A stretch of 49,840 nucleotides of DNA from a virus, in IMG/VR virus record IMGVR_UViG_3300048839_001180, positions 1 through 49,840 of that record; one strand, written 5' to 3'. Shown one piece after another: positions 13,177 to 25,000 of this stretch. The notes beneath the pieces are model-generated. The model did no database searches, was not told the origin of the DNA, and saw only the letters and a program-made list of their open reading frames with translations. Within the stretch, counting starts at the first letter, position 1; the number at the start of each line of letters is the position of its first letter. A program made the translations under genes and the position numbers.

Positions 13177-16100
13177 CCAAAATGAAATTGCGGTGATATC
13201 CGGGTTCCATCTGGGTATCCATTAACGAACTCTAACTGTTGCCACTTTTCTGCAACGTATTCTGCATAATTCGGGTCAAGAACCCAACCTTTTTTGAGTT
13301 TCTGAATGTGGTCATTTGACAAATCATACCATGTTACCCCGGATACGGGGGTATTTACATGTACGTATTGAGTAGCCCAGTTTACAATTTTTTCCCAATA
13401 TTGTTTTAATGGGGTTTTTGTTAATTTCCATGTACAATCAAATTTTTTGGTTTCTGGAGTAATAACATACAATCGCTTCCCGTAATTAGGATCCCATACC
13501 AGGTCAAGATTCCAGTTCCCTTGGTCATATGTATATGATGCATGTAAAAGTGGCATAGGAGTAAGCATACCGACTTTGTCAGAGCATTTGACAGATGACC
13601 CAAATGACCCGAAATTAATGTCACGAACAACACGGTCACAAATATCAAATTTCACTTGTGCTAAATATTGAAGAAATTGGTCATATGCTTGTTGAGCTGC
13701 TGCATCGCCTCCTTCAGCTGCAGATTTTACAGTGTCTACTGCAGTTACAAATCCGGAAGTGTATCGAACAACTTTCTCGCCTTTTACAGGGGCATAATCC
13801 CCTGGCATTGGAAAATATGATGGGTCGATATAACTTGATTTTGGTCCATAATGATCAGGGTTCAACCCTTGTTCAGATGCAGGAGCAACCCACTGTTTCA
13901 TTGAATGCCATCTATACGGCCATGGTGCCGTTTTTGTTTGTGGGTACTTGCCACGCAACGATTCAAATGAATCCCATGTAACCCCGGAAAATGTAAACAT
14001 TTCGTATTTAAAATTGTAAAACGGGGTTATGACCATACTTTCATTGGGGTGCCTGGAAACCATAGTGGGGAGACATCCGGAGATTGCACATCGTTCATAA
14101 TAATCGCCAGTTTGTGGGTTCACATATGGGGAAGATGCAGGTTTTATCATGGCGTCCCATCCCATGTCACTACCATCAACCCCTTTTTGTAATGGTATTC
14201 GTTGATAATATACGGTTCCTACTCCGGAAAACCCTAAGAACGAAGTTTCGTATTTTGCAGCACCGACATCAAACGCATGGGGGTAATATACCCGCATTGC
14301 TTCTGCAGCATTGAACCCCGTAGGATTGTCTCCATACGCATTTCCAATCTGGAAAAATCCGGTTCTGTCAAGATGGATTTGAGACGGGTAGTTACTGGAT
14401 CCGTTTCTCCATGATTCTTCATATTCCCACCACGATTGAGGATCAAAAGATTCCATGTTTGCAAGAGACGGTTGTGCACTTCCGGTTGCCCCGTAATAGT
14501 TTCTGGTAAATAGATCGCATTGCGCAAACAACAAATCCATTTCCATAATTAATTCTCGACCAGAATCAGAACCGGAGGTGTAATACCATTCCGACCTCCA
14601 TGCCCGGATATTCCATGGCATTTGTGTTAACGAAGTTCCAGAAGTGTCAAGCACAGGTCGGGGATTCGCGGATGAGTAATCAATTTTAATTGAGCATTTT
14701 GATAATGTTCTGTTACTAAGAGCAGAGAACCAGTATTTCCGGAGTTTTGTAGTTGGAGAATCCCATGATGCAGTAACAATTGCCCGGTCTCCTCCAATCG
14801 TATAATTCCAAGCAGATTTGTAACTTACTTTGTTTGAACCCGACGTTTTCCCTTTATACGCAGTACAATCGAGATCATATTTCCATAATGTGCATGTTCC
14901 ATATCCACCAGGGGTATGGGGTCCGATTCTTCCTACGTCTATCCCGGTAGCAGGTTTAACATACCCAGCAGGCATTTCAGAATCTAACCGCTGGTAAAAA
15001 TACATGTATTCGTTAAATGCAAACCCAAGTCCTTCCCAATGTGCAGATGGATAAAAATTTAGTCGGTCAAGCCCAAACCACGTCCCACAGGCAGCATATA
15101 CGTTCCCGAATTCGTCTATATCGAGTTTTAATGGGGGATTAACAATCGTGCTTTTACACGGACCCCGAATGTTTGATTCAACATAATATTTCCCTTTGAA
15201 TCCGACAGTTCCGGGAATAAATGGTAAATAATCCCAGGTTTTAAAATTCGTAGATTTGTTAAAACAAACAAGAAACATTCTTGCCCGTGGTAATCCACAG
15301 CGATACATTCGGTCTACTTGTTCTGCATATGTTCCAGAATGAGGAGGTACATATTGTCTGAAAAAATACCCGGGGTCATACCCTGGGTATGCAGTAGGAT
15401 TTGCGGAGCTTCCATATGGATATGCATCATCATATCCCATTCCAATCCGGCATTCATACCCCATATATGACGAGTTTTTAACTTCATTTGAATAGATATC
15501 CGCCCAATGCCACCCAATTTGCAGAAGGCACCACAAGTTACCCTTTGCATCGAGTTTAAGATCCCTCACCGCTATGTTTGCAGGGTCAGCGGGGCCTGCC
15601 ATATTCTTCCAGGGAAGTAATGTAGTAACTTCTGATTCTGTCTTAACACCAGCATATACCGGACCAAGAGGCCCACAATATGATGCAGGTCGAATATAAC
15701 TTGATGCATCGTCTCTGCTCCCGCTAACATACTTCACAACTCTGGTTGTAGTTGAAAGAGGGATATCCATATAGTCGGGAGACGAGGGTGTTACCAAGGC
15801 CTCATAATTCTTGTATCGGTCATAGAAGTATGGGTTTACCCATACCGGACCCGAAAGGTTTCTCTCGTATGTGTCAGTGCGTTCTGATGAAATGTTTATG
15901 ATAATCTTTGCAATTACAGGTTCGAGATCAATTGATTGTTTAACAGTGTTATCAACCCCGAGATTAAGAAGATAAATGGCAGAATCAATGATTCGGTCTT
16001 TCCAATCCCCGTATTGTGGTTCCCATAAATATGTGTGATAAAATGCTTGTTTTGATGTCCAAAAATCAAGGCCACACAATTCCCGGGATGGAAGAACGGT

Positions 16101-16271
16101 GTTAGGATTCATCCCTCCATTAACCCCAATAAATGCCCCGATGCGGGCAAGCCCGGATTGGATTGCGAATTTGTTAAGTCCGATTGTTGTAACCCCGGTT
16201 CTGGTCCCAATTTCCGGAGCACCTGATTCAATTCCAAACCGTTTATTGTTATTGAATTTGTCAGAAAACAT
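13173..16271 (-). CDS. Large tail-end protein, probable receptor-binding or baseplate component
   Basis: A 1032-residue protein, very rich in Y, W, G, P and S, without transmembrane segments, coiled coils or a recognised domain. It is the last gene of the virion module, directly after the hub protein. Its ATG shares a base with the hub stop (TAATG), so the upstream in-frame ATG at 16292 is rejected. Tail-end position, size and aromatic/glycine-rich beta composition fit a tip, baseplate or host-recognition protein. The assignment is positional. Confidence 0.55.
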   Translation of the reverse strand: MFSDKFNNNKRFGIESGAPEIGTRTGVTTIGLNKFAIQSGLARIGAFIGVNGGMNPNTVLPSRELCGLDFWTSKQAFYHTYLWEPQYGDWKDRIIDSAIYLLNLGVDNTVKQSIDLEPVIAKIIINISSERTDTYERNLSGPVWVNPYFYDRYKNYEALVTPSSPDYMDIPLSTTTRVVKYVSGSRDDASSYIRPASYCGPLGPVYAGVKTESEVTTLLPWKNMAGPADPANIAVRDLKLDAKGNLWCLLQIGWHWADIYSNEVKNSSYMGYECRIGMGYDDAYPYGSSANPTAYPGYDPGYFFRQYVPPHSGTYAEQVDRMYRCGLPRARMFLVCFNKSTNFKTWDYLPFIPGTVGFKGKYYVESNIRGPCKSTIVNPPLKLDIDEFGNVYAACGTWFGLDRLNFYPSAHWEGLGFAFNEYMYFYQRLDSEMPAGYVKPATGIDVGRIGPHTPGGYGTCTLWKYDLDCTAYKGKTSGSNKVSYKSAWNYTIGGDRAIVTASWDSPTTKLRKYWFSALSNRTLSKCSIKIDYSSANPRPVLDTSGTSLTQMPWNIRAWRSEWYYTSGSDSGRELIMEMDLLFAQCDLFTRNYYGATGSAQPSLANMESFDPQSWWEYEESWRNGSSNYPSQIHLDRTGFFQIGNAYGDNPTGFNAAEAMRVYYPHAFDVGAAKYETSFLGFSGVGTVYYQRIPLQKGVDGSDMGWDAMIKPASSPYVNPQTGDYYERCAISGCLPTMVSRHPNESMVITPFYNFKYEMFTFSGVTWDSFESLRGKYPQTKTAPWPYRWHSMKQWVAPASEQGLNPDHYGPKSSYIDPSYFPMPGDYAPVKGEKVVRYTSGFVTAVDTVKSAAEGGDAAAQQAYDQFLQYLAQVKFDICDRVVRDINFGSFGSSVKCSDKVGMLTPMPLLHASYTYDQGNWNLDLVWDPNYGKRLYVITPETKKFDCTWKLTKTPLKQYWEKIVNWATQYVHVNTPVSGVTWYDLSNDHIQKLKKGWVLDPNYAEYVAEKWQQLEFVNGYPDGTRISPQFHFG

Positions 16272-18532
16272 TATCGAACCATCCTGACCCATTGAGTTGA
16301 CCCTGTTTTCAAATCTACAACTTTTGCAGCAATCCCGGTTTCTGATTCTGCAACAATCTTACTTGGATCCTGGTTTCTATGGCGTTGGCTGGTGACGTCC
16401 ATAGTGTCTTGAATATAGTCTGTAATGTTTTGAAACCCAATGTTTCCAGCACCAAACGAGATTTCTGCTAATCCCCGTTGAGACTTTGAAACTTTCTGAA
16501 TAATGAATTTCTGTTTGTATTTCACCCATTTTGGGGATGTGCTTTCTGGCGATGCTACTGATACCCAATCTTCTGATTCGGGGTCTTCTGACGCTACGTC
16601 AAACCATTGTGTAGGCCACCATACACCTTCGGTGTGGTCATACCTACCTTTGAGAGCACATTCGACCTCTATGACATCCCCAGGGAAGGCTGATGCAGGA
16701 ATAACCCATTGGTCGTAACTGTTCAGTGTGCATTTGCCTACTACAGGAAGTGCAGATAGTCTAAGTCTCCCTTCGGCAACTTTGTCAAGCCCATCAATGT
16801 CGGCAACACCCTTTACTGACACTCTGGTAGGAAGATACCCGTATTTGTGGATTGCAGAGTCCCGGGCATATAAGTCGTATGTATCTGCAGTATTGCCATA
16901 TTCGTCAGTATCATAATAATACAAATTTGGAAACACAATTGCACCTTTATGGTGCTGATATTTTGACGTCCATTCGATTTCAGGGCGTGTCAATCCTTTG
17001 GGGCAAATTGTAGCAAAATCTGCGTCAGTTTTTACATGCGGGCATCGAATTGCCGGGCATGTTGAATCTGGAGTAATTAGCAAGGGGCATCTACCCTTTA
17101 CACCCGTCCAATCCGATTCTTCGTCTGCTGGATATGCATCTGATTTTCCACTTGCAAGAAGATCGCAATAATTAACCAATCCTCCAGATCCACCAACTAA
17201 TATGCATACACGACCTTGGGTATATTCTGCATGGTTCCGTGTTCCACAATGTTTGCATGCTGCAATTGCACATGTTGGAACACCTCTTACCATACCAGAA
17301 ATTGAAAACCCACCGCTGGTACCAACGCAATCAGAATAAAAAATGCGCTCGCTTCCAATCCAAAAAAAACCGTCATTGGTAGGTAAATTTTTTTCATGTG
17401 TGAGATATGACGAAGATGAAATTTCACATGATGTAATAAGGACATCATCGTATATTCCACGGAGTTCCGGCTCTGTGCCATATGGCGATAATACAAACGG
17501 CGACAAATTTAACGGCACCCCTGAATCGTCACACACAAGTGATGCAACAATTACACCAGTCGGGTCATATTCTGATATGGGGCGAAGATATGATGGAAAA
17601 TCGTCTTCAGTTAAATCTTTGGTTTCATATGATGCTACCCAAAGTTGTGGAAGAAACCAAATTGAATCAATTTTCATTGCAGTTGATCCCATAACTACAA
17701 TGTCGTCTGGTTCAAGTTGATCATCAGTATAATCAGTTTCAGATGCCGGGAAATACCAGAAATATTTTGATTCTAAAGTCATATCTGGTTTCTTCATGGT
17801 AGTGTCACGAATACTTATTGCACGGGGTGCGTTATGCCAATCGCCGATTTCAGCGTCCATTACGGTTTGTTCGGTGCCTTGTTCGGATTCTGCACCCATG
17901 ACTACAATCGAAGTGGCAACCTTCCCATAATCAACCGTAAGGGATAACGAGGAGATGTTTTGTCTTTCAACAGCATGAAACACATCTCGACCTTCAAAGT
18001 TGTCTCTATAGTATGCCTTGATATGTTTGGTGATAACGTCACCTATAGCAGTAGAGTAGATTGTAAACTCCAGCCCCAGCAAATCAAAAATGGTCGACAA
18101 ATGGCTGATGTATGATCCGTTACGTAAAATGTATGATATGAACCGGGGATTCGTGTCAAATTCGACTGGGTATTCAAATTCCCAATCTTCAAGTAATAGA
18201 TATGTTTTGATGATCTTTATTGCATCATGTTGCCGGAATTCCTGGTATACGGTGACACCGGTATTTCTAAGCTCGCGTGCCCATGATTCAGCAACAATAT
18301 CTATAGTTAGGCGTTCACCCGAATTTTTAGATTCGGTTATTACTCCGTAAAAGTCTGCATCTGGGATGTTTAGTGGAGTGCCTTCTTTAAACTCGTCTTG
18401 TTGCCCTTCATACGAGCATACAATAACGGCTTTAAAAATGTCTATGCGTTGAGCATTGTATTCAAAAGAGAACGACTTGAAAATAGTGCCTTCTGGTTCA
18501 GCACGCGATGGAAGGTCTGGAATTGTAGGCAT
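16271..18532 (-). CDS. Tail hub protein (baseplate hub / late-control-D-like) with cysteine cluster
   Basis: In this 753-residue protein the N-terminal 300 residues resemble tail hub proteins: DADFYGVITESKNSGERLTI, then ARELRNTGVTVYQEF and helix AIKIIKTYLLLEDW, then a beta-rich domain. Residues about 400-515 carry an unusual cluster of cysteines (CAIAACKHCG, RVCILV, NYCDLL, RCPLL, TCPAIRCPHV, ICPKG), which could bind metal, as does the tip protein of phage lambda (known to hold an iron-sulfur cluster). The C-terminal region is beta-rich. The gene starts in the same frame as its upstream neighbour, separated by a TAG and two codons. It would cap the tail tube below the tape measure. Confidence 0.7.
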   Translation of the reverse strand: MPTIPDLPSRAEPEGTIFKSFSFEYNAQRIDIFKAVIVCSYEGQQDEFKEGTPLNIPDADFYGVITESKNSGERLTIDIVAESWARELRNTGVTVYQEFRQHDAIKIIKTYLLLEDWEFEYPVEFDTNPRFISYILRNGSYISHLSTIFDLLGLEFTIYSTAIGDVITKHIKAYYRDNFEGRDVFHAVERQNISSLSLTVDYGKVATSIVVMGAESEQGTEQTVMDAEIGDWHNAPRAISIRDTTMKKPDMTLESKYFWYFPASETDYTDDQLEPDDIVVMGSTAMKIDSIWFLPQLWVASYETKDLTEDDFPSYLRPISEYDPTGVIVASLVCDDSGVPLNLSPFVLSPYGTEPELRGIYDDVLITSCEISSSSYLTHEKNLPTNDGFFWIGSERIFYSDCVGTSGGFSISGMVRGVPTCAIAACKHCGTRNHAEYTQGRVCILVGGSGGLVNYCDLLASGKSDAYPADEESDWTGVKGRCPLLITPDSTCPAIRCPHVKTDADFATICPKGLTRPEIEWTSKYQHHKGAIVFPNLYYYDTDEYGNTADTYDLYARDSAIHKYGYLPTRVSVKGVADIDGLDKVAEGRLRLSALPVVGKCTLNSYDQWVIPASAFPGDVIEVECALKGRYDHTEGVWWPTQWFDVASEDPESEDWVSVASPESTSPKWVKYKQKFIIQKVSKSQRGLAEISFGAGNIGFQNITDYIQDTMDVTSQRHRNQDPSKIVAESETGIAAKVVDLKTGSTQWVRMVR

Positions 18533-18538
18533 GGTAAT

Positions 18539-19090
18539 CTATGTACCATATTGCCCCTTTCCTGAACAAATAGATAGCCCTAACCTCACAGAAATGATGT
18601 TGCCTTGCCCACCGACAATATTTGCAGAGTATCCAGTTAACCAGACAAAATATGCACGGTTTGAAAGTAAGAACACATATGGTGCAGTCTGGTAAGTTTC
18701 ATGGACATATTTTTTCTCGGTTCTTAAATCTTCAAGAACTTTGTCACGTCCGTTCAAACCGTCAAACCATACCCCTGCAATAGTAATGGTTGCCGAATCG
18801 ACAAACCCAATGTCTGCTGCTGCCAGAGGAAGTTCAAACGGTAACGGGACTGATATCCCTTGACCTGAAAACGATTTGTCTACTGACTGGATACCGCCAC
18901 GGTATGCGTCGTTTGTTCCGCCAGGCTCAGTAATATCGATAACAACAAACGTCCCGGTAAACCCGTCTATTGTGACTTGTGCAAACTCTGACCAGTTAAC
19001 ACCGGCTGCAGGAATGAACCCAAGTCCGACAACCCCTTCTTTTGATGCCGGGATAATAGAACCCGTGAAATTATATGAGTAGTATGTCAT
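18539..19090 (-). CDS. Probable distal tail (Dit-like) protein
   Basis: A 183-residue beta-rich protein lying between the tape measure and the hub, the usual place of a distal tail protein. No sequence family is recognised. The ATG two bases after the tape-measure stop is preferred over an in-frame start inside that gene. The stop is TAG, followed by ATT ACC and then the ATG of the hub gene, all in one frame. Readthrough would make a Dit-hub fusion of about 940 residues. Confidence 0.55.
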   Translation of the reverse strand: MTYYSYNFTGSIIPASKEGVVGLGFIPAAGVNWSEFAQVTIDGFTGTFVVIDITEPGGTNDAYRGGIQSVDKSFSGQGISVPLPFELPLAAADIGFVDSATITIAGVWFDGLNGRDKVLEDLRTEKKYVHETYQTAPYVFLLSNRAYFVWLTGYSANIVGGQGNIISVRLGLSICSGKGQYGT

Positions 19091-19092
19091 TG

Positions 19093-22000
19093 TTACCCTG
19101 TCCTTTGTGCACCCGACTGGTTTCCAAGTTGTGCCATCCACATGGAGAATTTCTGGAATAAGTCATAGTCGCTATCTCCTTTGATTTCAAACGTGTTCTG
19201 ATTTATGGTTGGTTGTTTCAGTTTCTCGTTGATTGATTTTAGTTCTGCAAGTGTTGCTTTCTGGTCGATTTCAGTTGTAGGGACTGTTAGTTTTTTGATT
19301 TCAAAATCTTGTAACGCATTATATGTGCCTTTATATGATTCTCCAAACAGCCCATACTTTCCCTCAATTGGGCGGTTTACAATTTCTGATGATTTAATTG
19401 ATTCTCCAATAACTCCTTGTGGACCGTTGCCAGTTATGAGCGACCAGATTCCGCCAGTGCCCCCAATCAGGTCTGACAGGGCTGCCATTGCAAGCCCTTT
19501 AGGACCACCCATACCATAAGAAATTGCGGTTGATGTACCGACCCGGATCCCGGTTTCAAGCATGTCGTTATTTTTAATCATGCCCCCGACATACGGAAGG
19601 TTTGATGGTGATAATGTGCCTTCTCCGCTTACAACGGCTTCTCCAATATGTTTCCCAAATTCTGGGGCAACAAATCCACCAAGGGCTTTTGAGACTGTTG
19701 GGCCAAAATATTTTTCAATCAGGTTAAACCCAACTTGCCCGGCTCCACCAAGTGCTGCGCTTTTTGCAATTTCTACAGGGTCGTCGGATTCAAACGCTCC
19801 TAATACTCCTCCCAGAGCAGTCATCCCTGGAACGCCTTCAAGTATTGGGAACGACTTTATCAGACCTTTGAACACGCCTTTGATAGAATCAAATACGCCT
19901 TTTATTCCCTCGAATATCTTACCAGTAACTTCGTATACAGGTTTCAACCGTTCTGCAATTCCTTTTACAAAATCAACTGCATTTTGCATATGCAGTTTAA
20001 AGCGGTCAAACACGTCAAACACCGGCTTTAATTTTTCAAGCATTCGTTGATACAGTTCTGCGGCTTTTTCAGCCAATCTGTCCCAAATACTTTTCTCACC
20101 TTTATCTCCTTTTACGTCTGCCGTTTTTGGTGCATCTGGTGTTTTAAATCGTTCTTTCAACCAATCAAATGCGCCACGGATACCTTCTCCGATTCCCCGA
20201 AGAGTTCCTTCTGCAATTGGGCCAAACCCTTGAGTCCATGCATAAATCCCAAGTATTGCTGCACCAATTGGGACTAAAGGTCCAAGCCCACCAACGATAC
20301 CTACAAGTTGTGCAGCGGCCATTGTCCGGAGTGCACCAAATCCGCCAGACATTATTGCAGATACCCCGGCATTTGCACGGGTTATCGCATTTGTAACCAT
20401 TGAGAACCCTTTACCAGCAAGTGCTCCTGCTGCAAGTGCAGGTGCAAGTGGTGCCATCAATGCTCCTGCTGTCTTTGAGACTGCACCCAGGGTAGCGAGA
20501 GCAGCGGATCCTGCTTCAGATGATACAACACCCGAATATGCTGATGTGAGACCTCCTATGAGTCCTGTGGCGCCTCCTACAATACCACCATCGGCATACC
20601 CTTTTATGCCAATTTGTTTTAGCATTTTATGAGAAAGGATAACCTCTCCCGGCATTGCGGCAATCAATTCCGAATCTTTATTACCAAATCCTGGAATTAC
20701 ACCGCCATTTGCATAATATGGAATCCCGTCAAGTTCTCCTTTAGGAGACGGGCGTGGCATTTCTGGCCGAGCCTTTCCAAGCATTCCACCGGGGATCCAA
20801 TTTGGAGGTTTATATTCTCCAACTATTTTAGTATCTCCAAATGGTTCGGTGTGAAGCCCGTGCTCGGTTCCATACCAATCTGGAGTCCCTAATGCATCCC
20901 CGCGTAACATTCTATCACTACGACGCATCCTCCCACGCCGAGCAAAAATAGGGGGGTCTCCTGCACCTGGTGGAACCCACCCTGCATTCCCAAATGTGAA
21001 ATTCGGAGCATTGACAATGGTTCTTGCTGCACTAATGACAATATCTTTTGCAGTTTTCATTCCATGCCCGGCAGTTCCAGGGCCTCCGGGGATCCATCCC
21101 GGATGAGTGCCAGGTCTCCAATCGGGTCCAGTAGTTAATCCGGTTTCTCCGTATGGAACAACGGCATATCCCGGGTCAGTGTTTAATTTTAAATTTTTGA
21201 TTTCATCCGGCATCGGGTAGAGTTTTTCAAGAATTCCCAATACCGAATTTGCGAATTTGTCAATCGCAATGCACGTTTTATCAATAACAACCGGAAGACC
21301 GCCAATGAGTTTAAACCATTTATACGTGTCATACCCAATTTTTGCAAGTGCAACCGCACCAATTCCAAGGATTACTGGAAATCCCCGTATAATGTTTCCA
21401 ATGGTTACTAACCCGCCTACAACAGGTTTGATAAGCGGGACTAATGGCATCAGGAACATGTCGCCGATATACCCGATTCCTTTTCCAATAGAATCGTGCA
21501 TCTGGGCATACGTTTTAGAAGTCTGTCCAAAGATACGCATTACGTGGTTTGCAATAAGCAGGGATGTGGTTGCCCCACGGATGGACCGGTAATATTGTTG
21601 CCTGGCATGGTCTTCTTTCTCAAGAAGGGTCCAATATCCTTTAGGAGCAAGATTCTCCCAATCCATTTCGTCTGCTTGAACTTTATCAACCCTCTGCTTA
21701 TAGTCACCCATTAACCGGTATTTCTTAGCAGGTAACCCGGCAATCGGGCCTTTTTCTATAGCGTTCTGCCATCCTTTGGGGTGTGGAGGATTATACAGGA
21801 ATTGGTCTTTGAACACTTTTTCCCAATCTACGCCTCCTCCACCACTTGGCATCCCACCACTACTGCGTCCACGTCTTGGAGCACCACCAGATCCGGATCC
21901 CCCTGATCCAATTGATGCGGCAAGGTTACTGAACCATGCATCAAACCGCGACAGCGTGGCGTCACAGAGGTTTACTACTGGTTTCCCCCCTTCTATATGG

Positions 22001-25000
22001 ACACCATCGGATCTTCCATTCTGGAGGGCTTCAGATGCGGCTGAACGAACATCTGGAGACCCTTGTCCAGGGAACTCTGGCATGAGTATTTTTGATAACG
22101 CAAAATCTTCTTCTGGTGTAAGATGTTCTCTTCCTTCCCGATAGTTTGGATACGGTGGTAACTTTGGGTCTCCCCCGGTTGGGGCCGTTCCTGATATTTG
22201 TTGCCCGAACTTGTCCCAAATCTCATCTGGTGTTAATGGTAATGCAGGCGGTTTCACTGACGCCGGGGTTGCGGGTGGCAATCCTTTATATCGCTTAATA
22301 TATGCAATTGCAGACGGATCTGCAGTCTCTTTTATTTTAGGTGAACCAAAACTTCCGAATTCGGATATTGTTTTATAATTAGATTTTACCCACCCAAATA
22401 GCGATTTTAAATCGTCGGATTCACCAAGTTCTCCAGATTTAACCATATCAACAAGATTGTTAATTTGTTCTCCAAAAAACCTTGAACTTCCAATAAGCAT
22501 TCCGTTGTTTTGTTTTACAACATTCTCAATATATTGAGCATTAATTTCAACGCCTTTTAGATATTCTTGGTTAGATAGTCCATCAAGCGTCATTGGCGGG
22601 TATTGTGTGTTTCCAACTAATTTGGACCTTCCAAGTGCTGTAGGTGGCTGTCTTGCACGCTCTACTATTGCATCAACATTCCAAGGAGGGAGTAGTGGAG
22701 ATAAATCCGGCTGCGAATTTAATTCCCCTTTATGCAACCTGTCATAAAATGACATTGCCCTGGTATTGAAATCAGCGATTGCACTTTGTATTCCATTACT
22801 ATCCATCATTGTTGGGGTTCCAACTCTCCCCGTAGTTCGAGATACAGACAAGATTTGTGCAAGGTCAGGAACATCTTTGAAAAACGATGCATATGCCCCA
22901 AGTTGCAATCGGTGTGCTGGATCTACCTTTTTGTAACCGCTTTCGCCTTTTGTTTTTAAATCGATTAATGTTGGGGTTCCTTGAATTGTGCCTAACAAAT
23001 CAAGGGTTCCAGAAAATCCACGGTCTAAATCAACAAACCGCTCTTCTAATGAATGCGCTTCAAATCCAAGACCCTCTAACGCATTAAGTAAACTCCGAGT
23101 TCCAAGTTCAATCATGTCTTTTAAATCGGACTCCAGTTTTCCTCCAGTTGCCTTTGGATTTACATCTACTGCGGTATTTCTCCAATCGGTTTCTTCTGAA
23201 AATCTATCAATCGTGTCTTTACTCATACCTTGCTTCTTTGCAAGTTCGAGCGCTACACGCCGATGAATTTCGGTGCCTGTGGCAGAATGCCAGGGATGCA
23301 TATACGGTTTTGCTTTTTCAAACCCAGATTGTGCATCTTTGTCACCAAATCTGATAATAGATGAAACCGAGGGTAAAACATGCCCTTCTTTTGTTTTATA
23401 GAAATGATCATCTTCTTGAGGTTCATTGGTAACATTAATCACCCCTTTCGCTGGAGTAAATGTTCCTTTCTCAAGCATACGTAGGTTTTTATTAGACACG
23501 ACGTCAAAGCCTCCGGGGCCGGCTACCAGAAGTTCTGGGCCGTCCTCACCTACAATTACGGGGGCATCAGATTTAACCGTTGGTGCAATGCGAACGCCAG
23601 TTTGTCCGAGTGTTCCCTTGGCGAGAAATCGAATGTCGTCTGGGTTGTTGATGTTTCCCCGATTGTATAAATCGCGTGAGAGCCCCATCATTTCAAGAGC
23701 AGAATACATAACTTCGGGAATCATTCGTGGAGACGCACTACGATACCCAATAAGGTCAAGCCGGGTAAGAAAATCATCTGCATTCTCCCGAAGGTCCGGA
23801 GTAATCTTTAACGATGTGAAATCCCCACTTCCAGAGATTGCAATCTGTTTATACATTCCACCAAGAAGCGCAGTCCGGATATCTGCAAAACTAAACGATG
23901 GTTCCCCGCTTGGATGGTTGTGGATACCTACTGATGCAGGAAGGTCTGCTCTTTGAAGTTGAGTAAGAAAGGCTTCGCCTTCTTCGCCTACGCTAAACTG
24001 CCCGCGAAGTTGTCCTGGTTGAAAAATACCCATATGTTCGACATCTTTACCCATAATGGACTTAGCGTATAATGCACGAATCTTCTGTGATGCCGGGGTA
24101 TCCCTCTTTTCTGGATCCTGATTAAGAAACTCACGAATATCTTCAATCTTCATATCATGGAGAATGTCGTTCCGCCATTCGTCGTCAATAGACTTGTCCT
24201 GAATGAGCCGTGTTATTGCAGACTTATTACTAAAATCAAGGAACTTCAACTTATCAAGTTGCGACATCGCCATTGCTGTAGTCCGGGTCCATGCCGGGGG
24301 TTTATATGCATCCAGACTGATGTTATCCATTCCCGACAAATGCCGGTTGAAGTATTCCATAAACGTAAGTTTGTTCTTCAACCCTTCATCCGGATCAAAC
24401 TGTTGTTTCGTAGGATGCCATACAAGTTTGATTGGCTTTTTCGTGGACTCTGCTACATCACGAAGTTCTTGTAACCTGGCAAAACTGGAGGTGGTAAGAT
24501 AGGTCTCATCGAAGAACGCAACAATTCTATCAGACACACTTGCAACATCAGAGAAAGCAAGGTCTATCTCTTTAGGTTCTCCTTTCTCATCATGGAATAC
24601 TTTCCCATCTACCCCTCTCTTAAACTGTTTGTTCGCTTTGAATTTGTGCTGAAACGCATCATTCCAATACCCCCAATTTGCAGCCTGGTATGCAGCACCA
24701 ATTGACGGGCGTTCCCCTTCCTCGTTTGGAATTGCGGCTTTACCGATGTTTCCAAGAGAAGTCACCATAATGTCGTTGGGGTTCCAATGCTTCCGCATAT
24801 ACTTGTTCATGAACGCAGAATCGTCCCATGACTCTGATCCGATAACGCCAACACGTTCAGTATCTTTTAGTTTGAGTTCACCTTCTACAATACGAGCAGC
24901 AATGTTAGTAATTGCGTGGTCAATCGTCCCACCAAACACCGAGTCTTCGGTATTATAGAACCGGTTGTAAAATTTCTGAACCGATTTGATTAATCCGCGA

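Noticed and set aside
19562-20050. Long plus-strand open frames under the tape measure (also 23426-23956 and 17343-17720)
   Set aside because: They are mirror images of a clear 7.4 kb gene; serine/proline-rich composition and absence of start signals mark them as shadows.
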